A DNA stretch of 6,243 nucleotides, from the NCBI GenBank assembly GCA_002348005.1, contig DDYQ01000023.1, positions 1-6,243 on the forward strand, written 5' to 3'. This document shows positions 1-4,947 of this stretch, piece by piece (position 1 is the stretch's first letter; each line of letters opens with the position of its first letter). The translations under genes were made by a program, and so were the position numbers. The notes under the pieces are model-generated. The model saw nothing but the letters and a program-made list of their open reading frames with translations, was not told the origin of the DNA and did no database searches. Source of the DNA: Desulfobacteraceae bacterium UBA2230. Its GTDB lineage: Bacteria > Desulfobacterota > Desulfobacteria > Desulfobacterales > Desulfosarcinaceae.

Positions 1-59
1 ATAACGCCAGCCATCAGTCGCGCGAGGTACGAGCGTCGGCAGCATGGCTGGCGTTCGCC
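1..59 (-). other. attC site of cassette 1 (R' box truncated by window edge)
   Basis: Read on the minus strand, it starts with R'' GGCGAAC (59-53) and ends with R' GTTAT running off the window. A perfect 12-bp inverted repeat, AACGCCAGCCAT at 3-14 and ATGGCTGGCGTT at 44-55, encloses a 29-base loop. It begins two bases after the methyltransferase stop codon. The AAC...GTT polarity and position are those of an attC. It is unusual in having no unpaired central spacer between the R and L arms. A G at 43, just past the perfect stem, may act as the extrahelical base. The R boxes deviate from the RYYYAAC/GTTRRRY consensus. Confidence 0.75.
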
Positions 60-843
60 TGCTATCCCAACTTTTTTGCAATATACACCCCATAACTAAC
101 GTGAGACTTGTACGTTTCGTAGAGGTCAATTTCGTGTTGCTCTGCGGCCACTATTTCGCATGCTTCTTCGGTATTCCCGTTTCGGTTCAGGAAGTCCTCG
201 AACCTGGCCTGCATGGGGCGGTAGTACTGGTCCAACCAGCAATGTTCCGGTAACACGAAGTACCCGACTGGCGAAAATCCGTGTTTCTCCAGAACCCTGA
301 TCTTCGCCGAAGCCACATCGATTTCGGGATACTCGCTATCCCAGTGTCTCTGGAGTTCCGCTGGTCGGGAGTCCGTGAGCCATGTGATCTCGGAAGCAAC
401 CAATAGACCACCCGCTTTCAGGAATCGTCGCCACTCCGCTACACCCTTTTCAAATCCAATGTTATAGATCGCTCCCTCGGACCAGATGACATCCAATTCC
501 TCGTCGCGGAAAGGCAGGTTGTCCATGGAGCATGCAAGCGTTGAGATCCTGTCTGCAACCCCGGCACCTTCTGCTCTTTGATTCAGCACGTCCAGGAAGT
601 CCTGAAGGAAGTCCACCGCCGTGATCTGGGCATTCAAGAATCGGGAAAGCAGGAGGGCGGATGCCCCGGTGCCGCACCCGATATCCGCAACCTTCAGCGG
701 TGCAGCCCGGTCGATCATGGCCAAGTTGAGCGCCTGTTCCGTCTCGGCATCCCCACCCGGTCCCTGCCGATGGCCATCCTTGTGGAGGTCGATCAGGAGT
801 TGGTAGTCATCCACAGTCATATCCTTTGTCATTGAGAGGCGAA
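5..843 (-). mobile_element. Integron gene cassette 1 (methyltransferase cassette)
   Basis: Boundaries are set by the IntI crossover rule, cleavage between G and TT of the R' box. The cassette opens with TTCGCC (843-838) and closes with the G at position 5. In the excised circle the R' box would be GTTCGCC, the exact reverse complement of its own R'' box GGCGAAC (59-53). The start codon lies only about 11 bases inside the left boundary and the stop codon directly precedes the attC, giving the compact, promoterless layout typical of cassettes. Length is 839 bp. Confidence 0.85.
62..832 (-). CDS. Class I SAM-dependent methyltransferase, cassette-borne
   Basis: The 256-residue product transfers a methyl group from S-adenosylmethionine to an unknown small-molecule or other acceptor, probably in the cytoplasm. 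Motif I, VADIGCGTGA (residues 48-57), is the glycine-rich SAM loop. TAVD places the acidic ribose-binding residue at D74, SMDNLPF (102-108) matches the adenine-contact region, and FLKAGGLL (137-144) is the usual post-motif III turn. The C-terminal third (about 160-256) is rich in aromatic residues and may form the substrate lid. No signal peptide or membrane segment is seen. No SD site precedes the ATG, which sits 11 bases inside the cassette; the next ATG (820) is preceded by AAAGGA but with a one-base gap, so it is not better. GC content is intermediate between the flanking chromosome and cassette 2. The acceptor cannot be told from sequence. Confidence 0.9.
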   Translation of the reverse strand: MTKDMTVDDYQLLIDLHKDGHRQGPGGDAETEQALNLAMIDRAAPLKVADIGCGTGASALLLSRFLNAQITAVDFLQDFLDVLNQRAEGAGVADRISTLACSMDNLPFRDEELDVIWSEGAIYNIGFEKGVAEWRRFLKAGGLLVASEITWLTDSRPAELQRHWDSEYPEIDVASAKIRVLEKHGFSPVGYFVLPEHCWLDQYYRPMQARFEDFLNRNGNTEEACEIVAAEQHEIDLYETYKSHVSYGVYIAKKLG

Positions 844-901
844 CGTGTGGCTTAGCAGCCTCGGCGATCTATCAGCGGTCTGCTACAGCCAATGGTTGGG
901 A
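838..901 (-). other. attC site of cassette 2
   Basis: On the minus strand the order is R'' TCCCAAC (901-895), a 3-base spacer CAT, L'' arm TGGCT-G-TAGCAG (891-880), a 21-base loop (879-859), L' arm CTGCTA-AGCCA (858-848), a 3-base spacer CAC, and R' GTTCGCC (844-838). The L arms pair over 11 bp, with the single G at 886 left extrahelical. The CAT/CAC spacers do not pair and AAC pairs with GTT. R box, unpaired spacer, L box with an extra base in L'', and a variable loop are the diagnostic parts of an attC. The preceding gene stops two bases before it. The crossover point is between 844 and 843. Confidence 0.92.
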
Positions 902-1591
902 TATCATTTTCCCCAAATAATAAATTCGATTAACTTTACACCGAGGGAAGTTACAGCGTGCATAAGATTTGCTGCGCCCGCTCCCGTCATGTTAGTATTT
1001 AGGTAATGTTCTTTAATGTCTGTTAGTCCCAAGGTGTTTGTCTCATGAACAATAGCTCTCAGATTTGCGCGTAAGTGAGGAGCTCTTCTTTCAATAGTGG
1101 TACTTGGCGCACTTATTCCGGCGCTCATCTCAGCGGCATCTGGCTTCTGCAAGAGCGCTAAGATAAGATCTATGTGATCTGTACTGATATCCTCAAGCAG
1201 CCTAAGGCATTTTAGACGGAGTTGATAAGAGATATTTGGGGCCACAACATTGTTAAGAATGTAGTTTGTGAAAAGCTTCCGCTTTGTTTCATATCTTTCA
1301 TCAGCTACTGCCTGAGCAGTCTTGTCAAAGATATCGGCAAAATCTTCTGTTTTAACGAATTTTTCTGATTCCTGAGAATGAATGTTCTCAATGTGCTCAA
1401 GCACATCCTTAATAAATTGAGTTACACGTTTAATTTTTAGATCAGTCGCTACCCCACCAATAATTCCAGAGATAGGACCTCCAATCCAAGGAGCGGCGGA
1501 GGCAACGATAGCCATAAGTTCGGCAAATCGCTCGCGACGATTCATGGGAGCTATATCTGGGCTTTTGCTCTTTTCCATAGTATTATCCCAA
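844..1591 (-). mobile_element. Integron gene cassette 2 (first cassette after attI)
   Basis: The cassette opens with TTGGGA (1591-1586) and ends with the G at 844. The junction box GTTGGGA (1592-1586) is the exact 7-base reverse complement of its own R'' box TCCCAAC (901-895), as expected for a cassette inserted from a circle. It holds one gene with 13 bases before the start codon and two after the stop codon. It is clearly AT-rich compared with the chromosome to its right (sampled lines are about 30-42% GC), pointing to a foreign source. Length is 748 bp. Confidence 0.88.
904..1578 (-). CDS. Cassette-encoded protein of unknown function, Gly-rich hydrophobic N-terminus
   Basis: I do not recognise a named family with certainty. 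The 224-residue product has a charged start, then a glycine-rich hydrophobic stretch at about 22-45 (with APWIGGPISGIIGG) that could be a membrane-interacting or amphipathic hairpin. A charged helical region at about 46-110 (VKTEDF, then DERYETKRKLF) and a helical middle to about 150 follow. The C-terminal part ends in SLGVKLIEFI (211-220), which resembles the closing helix of small winged-helix-like domains. The general plan resembles uncharacterised bacterial proteins I have seen without a function. Translation may use GGGA, lying in the R' box seven bases before the ATG. A second Met at residue 12 has no better SD site. As first cassette it should be the best expressed. A phage-defence or toxin-like role is possible but only by analogy with other cassette cargo. 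Confidence 0.85.
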   Translation of the reverse strand: MEKSKSPDIAPMNRRERFAELMAIVASAAPWIGGPISGIIGGVATDLKIKRVTQFIKDVLEHIENIHSQESEKFVKTEDFADIFDKTAQAVADERYETKRKLFTNYILNNVVAPNISYQLRLKCLRLLEDISTDHIDLILALLQKPDAAEMSAGISAPSTTIERRAPHLRANLRAIVHETNTLGLTDIKEHYLNTNMTGAGAANLMHAVTSLGVKLIEFIIWGK

Positions 1592-1629
1592 CTATTGATT
1601 ATACAGTCTAGATATCGCCACTATGACTG

Positions 1630-1658
1630 ATTATATTAGTCTGTATAGTTAATTTCGA
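1630..1658 (-). promoter_or_regulatory. Candidate cassette promoter (Pc-like) inside attI
   Basis: On the minus strand a perfect TATAAT (1635-1630) lies 17 bases after TCGAAA (1658-1653), which matches four of six -35 consensus positions. Transcription would start near 1623 and run into cassette 2. A second TATAAT lies at 1603-1598, but no acceptable -35 hexamer stands upstream of it. AT-rich DNA yields such matches by chance, so this is moderate evidence only. Integrons need a promoter near attI because cassettes usually lack their own. Confidence 0.45.
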
Positions 1659-1725
1659 TTCCGCCGCTGTTATTTTATTGCTTCATTAATCCAGTTGGTT
1701 ATCCTTCAGTTCGTTCTGGTGGTCA

Positions 1726-1750
1726 GGTGTTATGCAGTCTGTATAACACC
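1726..1750 (-). repeat. Perfect 8-bp inverted repeat directly after the intI stop
   Basis: GGTGTTAT and ATAACACC flank a 9-base loop and begin immediately after the TAG stop codon of intI. No T-run follows, so it is not a standard intrinsic terminator. It contains one copy of the TATACAGACT decamer seen again in the attI region. It could stabilise the intI transcript end, attenuate read-through into the cassettes, or be an IntI contact site. Confidence 0.6.
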
Positions 1751-2794
1751 CTAAAGATCGTCCATCGGGCTGCGGACGCCTCGGCCGCCTTTATTTAAAA
1801 CATGGGTATAAATCATGGTCGTGCTGACATCTTTGTGTCCCAGCAGTTCCTGGATGGTTCGGATGTCGTAGCCTGTCTCGAGCAAATGGGTGGCAAACGA
1901 ATGCCGGAAGGTATGACAGCCGATCCGCTTGATCAGTCCGGCTTTCCAGACGGCTTCCTTAACTGCGCGCTGTAAAACCGTTTCGTGCGTATGATGCCGT
2001 CCCTCATCTCCGGTCTTTCGGTCCCTCCATCTCTTTTCTTGCGGAAAAACCCACTGCCAGCGCCACTCCTTTGCTGCATTGGGATACTTACGGTCAAGGG
2101 CATCGGGCATTTGAACGCGTCCCCAGCCGTCGGCCAGGTCCTTTGCGTGCACCGCTTTTACTTTCCCGAGCTGGGCTTGAAGGTGCGGCTTGAGTGATGC
2201 GGGAAGCATGGTGATGCGGTCTTTGGCGCCTTTGCCGTCGCGGACCATGATCTCGTTCCGCGCGAAATCGATGTCCTGGATCCTCAACCGCAGGCATTCC
2301 ATCAAGCGCAGTCCTGCGCCGTACAGCAGCGAAGCCATCAGCCACTTGTCACCGGCCAATTCCGCCAGCACGGCCTTGACTTCCGTGCGCGTCAGGACCA
2401 CCGGCAGGCGTTTGGGTCTTCGGGCGCGAATCACTTCTCCCAGATTTCCGACTTCACGGCCGATCACATGCCGGTAGAGAAACAGCAGGGCGCACAGCGC
2501 CTGGTTTTGTGTCGAGGCGCTGACTTTTCTCTCTACGGCAAGATGGGTGAGAAAAGCGTTGATGTCCGCTTCGCCCATCTCCTTCGGGTGTTTGAGGTGA
2601 TGATGAAAAACGAACCGCTTGACCAACAGGACGTAGGTTTCCTCGGTGCGCGGGCTGTAGTGGCGCGCCCGCAGGGCTTGGCGGAGTTGATCCAGCAGCT
2701 TGGGCGGGCGAGTGGTATTCGCCGGCGGGGCGGCGCTCATGGAAATGCCTTCGTCCTGAGGAGAATGATCAGTTTGCGTCTTTGCGCCTGCCAT
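1751..2794 (-). CDS. intI: Integron integrase IntI (tyrosine recombinase)
   Basis: The enzyme joins attC to attI or attC to attC to insert and excise cassettes. The 347 residues have an N-terminal SAM-like DNA-binding domain (about 32-115; [20 protein letters not shown] resembles the start of IntI1) and a catalytic domain. Active-site residues are R163 (GAGLRLME), K191 (GKGAKDR), H294 and R297 (HTFRHSF), H320 ([10 protein letters not shown]) and nucleophile Y329 (MIYTHV). The IntI-specific insertion, absent from XerC/D, is at about 224-250 ([12 protein letters not shown], then EWRWQWVF). The end, [12 protein letters not shown], matches the IntI type. Two starts are possible: 2794 (GGAG upstream) and Met19 at 2740 (GAAGG upstream), the latter giving 329 residues and an IntI1-like N-terminus. 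It is intact and presumably active. Its 3' end faces attI, the reverse of most integrons. Confidence 0.96.
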   Translation of the reverse strand: MAGAKTQTDHSPQDEGISMSAAPPANTTRPPKLLDQLRQALRARHYSPRTEETYVLLVKRFVFHHHLKHPKEMGEADINAFLTHLAVERKVSASTQNQALCALLFLYRHVIGREVGNLGEVIRARRPKRLPVVLTRTEVKAVLAELAGDKWLMASLLYGAGLRLMECLRLRIQDIDFARNEIMVRDGKGAKDRITMLPASLKPHLQAQLGKVKAVHAKDLADGWGRVQMPDALDRKYPNAAKEWRWQWVFPQEKRWRDRKTGDEGRHHTHETVLQRAVKEAVWKAGLIKRIGCHTFRHSFATHLLETGYDIRTIQELLGHKDVSTTMIYTHVLNKGGRGVRSPMDDL

Positions 2795-2848
2795 GTGAGG
2801 CCACTCCGCTGCAGTGCCCGAGCGTATCCGTAAACGGCCTGAATCTGC

Positions 2849-2993
2849 TTTTGAGGATCAGGATGTTCCTAAAGCGATAAAAGCCCTCAGATCAGAAAAT
2901 GGCCGGCCAGGAATCGGGCTTTTGAGGTACGGGGGATGGTGGGTATATATGCGCTCCTATTTGAATGATCAAGGTCAAATTTTGAGGTGCGGT
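2849..2993 (+). repeat. Three copies of a TTTTGAGG-containing short repeat
   Basis: TTTTGAGG occurs at 2849-2856, 2920-2927 and 2980-2987. The first two copies share a wider context, GAATC with one or two bases then GCTTTTGAGG. The third is part of TTTTGAGGTGCGGT (2980-2993), which recurs exactly at 4453-4466. All four lie outside coding sequence. They may be degenerate copies of a dispersed extragenic repeat. Confidence 0.5.
2944..2972 (-). promoter_or_regulatory. Candidate intI promoter
   Basis: On the minus strand TTGATC (2972-2967) and TATATA (2949-2944) are 17 bases apart; each matches four of six consensus positions. Transcription would start near 2937, leaving a leader of about 140 bases before intI. 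The -35 hexamer lies within a small palindrome, TTGA-N4-TCAA (2961-2972). No LexA-type CTG-N10-CAG box overlaps it, so SOS control as in class 1 and Vibrio integrons is not indicated. The evidence is weak. Confidence 0.3.
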
Positions 2994-3089
2994 GGGCGTT
3001 TCCCGGCTTTGGGATCGCCGGTGCCCGGCACTGTGCCGTGAAACCGCTTTGCTGAACCGCGCGGAGCGCGTTGGGAGCGCCCCGATAAA

Positions 3090-3130
3090 CACAGCCTGTC
3101 GCATCCGCCCGTGGGACCACAGGCTGTCGC
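3090..3130. repeat. 13-bp palindromic direct repeat pair, period 28 bp
   Basis: CACAGCCTGTCGC (3090-3102) and CACAGGCTGTCGC (3118-3130) differ at one base. The core ACAG-S-CTGT is itself palindromic, so the pair can also be read as a 9-bp inverted repeat with a 19-base loop. It begins 25 bases past the stop codon of the ACT-domain gene. With no T-run it is not a standard terminator. It could be a two-site operator or a stem stabilising the 3' end of the upstream transcript. Confidence 0.55.
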
Positions 3131-3154
3131 CGCCGAGGTCCAGGTGCAGCACTT

Positions 3155-3556
3155 TCAGATGCCGCCGGACATCTCGCGCGTCCACGCATCTGCAACTTCC
3201 TGCGCCCGCAGGAGATCGTCGACGACCAGGATCAATCGGTTGTTGTGGTCGCTGTAAAGCACTTCGATGTTGACGCCCGCTTCGGCCATCCGGCGGGTGA
3301 GCATGCCAAGCTGCCCGGGGAGGTCCTGTTTGAGGCGCTGGACGATCACGTCGCGTTCTTCCAGGACCCGGATGCGGACGGCTTCGAGCGCCTTGCGGGC
3401 AGCCCCGGGGTCTTCGAAGAGAAAATGGGCGATTCCGTTGCCGCCGACCACCCAGGCGCCGCCGCCTTCGATGCTGACGCCGGCGCGGCCCAGCGCTGCG
3501 CCCATTTCGGCCAGCGCGCCGGGGCGGTTTTCCAAGAGAATGGCAAGGTCCTTCAT
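3155..3556 (-). CDS. Small protein with two ACT domains, amino-acid-binding type
   Basis: The 133-residue product is two tandem ACT folds with no catalytic domain. The first, residues 2-70, shows the typical LENRPGALAEM turn (8-18). The second, 72-133, shows LPGQLGMLTRRM (79-90) and GVNIEVLYSD (94-103). ACT domains bind amino acids or similar small ligands at domain interfaces and transmit allosteric signals, so this is probably a cytoplasmic sensor or regulator. The ligand cannot be read from sequence. The start is firm: AAGGAG lies seven bases before the ATG. It follows tam by 64 bases with no visible terminator, so co-transcription is likely. It is the last chromosome-like gene before the integron. 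Confidence 0.9.
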   Translation of the reverse strand: MKDLAILLENRPGALAEMGAALGRAGVSIEGGGAWVVGGNGIAHFLFEDPGAARKALEAVRIRVLEERDVIVQRLKQDLPGQLGMLTRRMAEAGVNIEVLYSDHNNRLILVVDDLLRAQEVADAWTREMSGGI

Positions 3557-3563
3557 TGAACTT

Positions 3564-3569
3564 CTCCTT
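3564..3569 (-). promoter_or_regulatory. Shine-Dalgarno site of the ACT-domain gene
   Basis: AAGGAG on the minus strand, seven bases before the ATG at 3556, fixes this start. Confidence 0.85.
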
Positions 3570-3620
3570 GTTTCTTTCCGGTGTCCAACAGGGGGCCGAT
3601 ACTGCCCTTGTCCCGGGCGG

Positions 3621-4439
3621 TCAGACGACCGCCACGATGAACAGGCGCCGGAAGGGGTAGAGGGTCACGCCGTCGGCTCCGGCGGGATAGGCCGCGCGCA
3701 GCCGGCGGGCGTATTCGGCCAGGAAGATCGTGCGCTCCGGCTCCTGAAGGCCGCTCAGAACCGGCCGCAGGGCGGTGCCCTTGACCCATTCCAGTACGGG
3801 ATCGTCTCCCCGCAGCGCCTGGAGGTATTCGGTTTGCCAGATGTCCAGGCTGCGCGTGTGTTGGGCCAGGCGAGCATAGTAGTCCTGCGCGCGGCCCACC
3901 CATTTGCGTGCCGCCGCCTTGCGCAGCCGCGCCGTGCCCAGCGGCGCGCCGCCCGGACCGCCGCTGGCCAGGGTTTGGCGCAGGAGGCGGTGCGAGGGCA
4001 GCCCCCAACTCAGCGGCATCTGTACGGCCAGGCAGCCGCCCGGCGAAAGGCAGCCGAGCAGCCGCTTGAAAAATTGCGGATGATTTTCGACCCAGTGCAG
4101 CGCCGCGTTGGAATAGATCAGGTCGGCGGGTTGAGCGGGCGACCAGGTGCGGATGTCGGCTTCGACCCAGTGGATCGCGTCGGATTCCGCGCCCGCCCGG
4201 GCCAGCATCTCCCGGGAATTGTCGATGCCGAAGATCTCGGCCCGCGGCCAGCGTTCGGCGATGATACGCGTCACCTGCCCTGCCCCGCATCCGAGATCGT
4301 AGATCACACCCGGCGCCTCAAGCGGCACCCGGGCGAGCAGCTCGAGTGCCGGCCGCAGGCGCTGATCGGCGAATTTGAGGTACTGCCGCGGGTCCCAGCG
4401 GGTGCCGGCGGCCTGATCGGGGTGCGCTTTCGCTGCCAT
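3621..4439 (-). CDS. tam: Trans-aconitate 2-methyltransferase
   Basis: Tam methylates trans-aconitate, a spontaneous isomer of the citric-acid-cycle intermediate cis-aconitate and an aconitase inhibitor, to its monomethyl ester using SAM. From the chosen start the protein has 272 residues (E. coli Tam is about 250). Family marks in order are WDPRQYLKFADQRLRPALEL near the N-terminus, SAM motif I IYDLGCGAGQ (46-55), GID with acidic D73, EADIRTW with D95, NAALHW (111-116), LAVQMPLSW, WVKGTALRPVLSGL and the ending RRLFIVAVV. The upstream start at 4505 would add 22 residues unlike the family; the ATG at 4439 has a weak AGG seven bases upstream and fits better. Related methyltransferases on other small acids cannot be excluded, but similarity runs the full length. 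Confidence 0.9.
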   Translation of the reverse strand: MAAKAHPDQAAGTRWDPRQYLKFADQRLRPALELLARVPLEAPGVIYDLGCGAGQVTRIIAERWPRAEIFGIDNSREMLARAGAESDAIHWVEADIRTWSPAQPADLIYSNAALHWVENHPQFFKRLLGCLSPGGCLAVQMPLSWGLPSHRLLRQTLASGGPGGAPLGTARLRKAAARKWVGRAQDYYARLAQHTRSLDIWQTEYLQALRGDDPVLEWVKGTALRPVLSGLQEPERTIFLAEYARRLRAAYPAGADGVTLYPFRRLFIVAVV

Positions 4440-4452
4440 CGTTCTGCCTGCG

Positions 4453-4466
4453 TTTTGAGGTGCGGT
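4453..4466 (+). repeat. Second copy of TTTTGAGGTGCGGT
   Basis: This 14-base sequence is identical to 2980-2993, about 1.5 kb away, and lies 13 bases upstream of the tam start, between tam and the decayed cupin gene. It belongs with the TTTTGAGG copies upstream of intI. Confidence 0.5.
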
Positions 4467-4520
4467 TGGACCGAAGAATCGGCGGGCTCCCTGGCCCATC
4501 ATCATCTTCGCCTTGCCGGC

Positions 4521-4894
4521 TCAGGCATCGCCGGTCGGCACGCTGCCGGCCGTTTCGATCATCGAAGACCACGGTTACCGTGGCCCGGGTTCTATGGACG
4601 ATGCCTTCATAACGCAACATAACCCTGGTGGGGGTGCAGTTCAATGGCGTTCGACCTTCGCTGTCGATGAGCGTTCCGGAAAGCGTGAATAAGAACTCGT
4701 CTTCTTTGGCGTGCCTGGGCCGGTTATATTCGCCCTGCAGGATGCCCGGCCGCACCGCCGGGTCGTTGAGCCGGCACAGGGTCCGGTTGTACCCGCGATC
4801 GTGAAGTGGTCGACCAGGGCGGCGGTATCGATGTGCTGCAGGCCTTCGAAGAGATGGTCATGTGATTGACGTACGGGGTGTCCGCAGGGGCCAT
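4521..4894 (-). pseudogene. Decayed small cupin-domain gene with several frameshifts
   Basis: The gene keeps a perfect SD and start and a plausible end, but the reading frame changes about five times. Pieces in order are MAPADTPYVN from the ATG at 4894; then, in a second frame, HDHLFEGLQHIDTAALVDH; then, in a third, YNRTLCRLNDPAVRPG, GEYNRPRHAKEDEFLFTLSG and DSEGRT; then ELHPHQGY in the first frame; then EGIVHRTRA in the third; and finally MIETAGSVPTGDA followed by TGA at 4523-4521 in the second. Together these rebuild a roughly 120-residue single-domain cupin, with the metal-binding H-E region (RHAKEDEF) and the second-motif His (IVHRTRA). The first half of the metal motif is also altered (RPRH where WHKH is typical). 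The span of 374 bp is not a multiple of three. Neighbouring genes are intact. Confidence 0.82.
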
Positions 4895-4900
4895 GGGCGT

Positions 4901-4907
4901 CCTCCTT
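4901..4907 (-). promoter_or_regulatory. Shine-Dalgarno site of the cupin pseudogene
   Basis: AAGGAGG lies six bases before the ATG at 4894. This near-perfect site supports a once functional gene starting there. Just upstream, TCGAAT-TTG-ATTCGA (4914-4928) forms a small inverted repeat in the gap after the permease gene. Confidence 0.75.
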
Positions 4908-4947
4908 GCTGAATCGAATTTGATTCGAATGCTTCCCCTGCTGCCGC

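Larger units (their letters stand above)
1586..1750 (-). other. Candidate attI recombination site
   Basis: This gene-free stretch lies between the intI stop codon and the first cassette and ends at the R' box GTTGGGA (1592-1586), where the insertion junction lies between 1592 and 1591. It is AT-rich. Three related decamers lie in it: TATACAGACT on the minus strand at 1745-1736 and again at 1647-1638, and an inverted one-mismatch copy, TATACAGTCT, on the plus strand at 1600-1609. Accessory IntI-binding direct repeats next to the core site are known from attI1, so these are candidates for that role. The left core (L) box opposite GTTGGGA is not clear. The site is called by position and junction, not by similarity to a known attI. 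Confidence 0.7.
1..2794 (-). mobile_element. Integron with inverted integrase orientation (intI, attI, two cassettes; open on the left)
   Basis: The unit consists of an IntI gene, a gene-free candidate attI region next to its 3' end, and two single-gene cassettes, each closed by an attC-like site. Genes in both cassettes and intI all read on the minus strand. In the usual integron the 5' end of intI faces attI and intI is divergent from the cassettes; here the 3' end faces attI. That layout is known from the so-called inverted-integrase group, with Treponema denticola as the classic case. No transposase or resolvase gene is visible, so this looks like a sedentary chromosomal integron rather than a class 1-type mobile one. 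The array continues beyond position 1, so its length is unknown. Confidence 0.88.
2795..3154. other. Gene-free stretch upstream of intI
   Basis: No convincing gene was found here on either strand. It holds three copies of the octamer TTTTGAGG (2849, 2920, 2980), a palindrome GGCCGGCC (2901-2908), a candidate minus-strand promoter (2944-2972), two overlapping palindromes, GTGCCCGGCAC (3021-3031) and CGGCACTGTGCCG (3026-3038), and a 13-bp direct repeat (3090-3102 and 3118-3130). It separates the chromosome-like genes from the integron, so the integron boundary may lie inside it. No clear insertion scar is visible. Confidence 0.6.

Noticed and set aside
1726..1750. Intrinsic terminator for intI
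   Set aside because: The hairpin is perfect but is followed by TGACC rather than a T-run, so only an inverted repeat is claimed.
1726..1750. Inverted core recombination site (GTTATGC/GTATAAC)
   Set aside because: Core sites need AAC-spacer-GTT polarity; here the arms read GTT...AAC, the opposite orientation.
2845..2861. CTG-N11-CAG resembling a LexA box upstream of intI
   Set aside because: The spacing is 11 rather than 10 and the interior is not AT-rich alternating sequence.
3070..3076. GTTGGGA on the plus strand, identical to the cassette 2 R' box
   Set aside because: A 7-base match is expected about once in a window this size. No convincing R'' box or attC-like stem pairs with it.
2887..3195. 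Overlapping open frames of about 100 codons upstream of intI
   Set aside because: No domain, no SD site, and the frames overlap the end of the ACT gene. Composition looks like chance GC-rich open frames.
3267..4622. Long open frame on the plus strand (451 codons)
   Set aside because: It lies opposite the ACT gene, tam and the cupin remnant, is rich in Arg/Ala/Pro as antisense GC-rich frames are, and shows no domain. The minus-strand genes have clear motifs.
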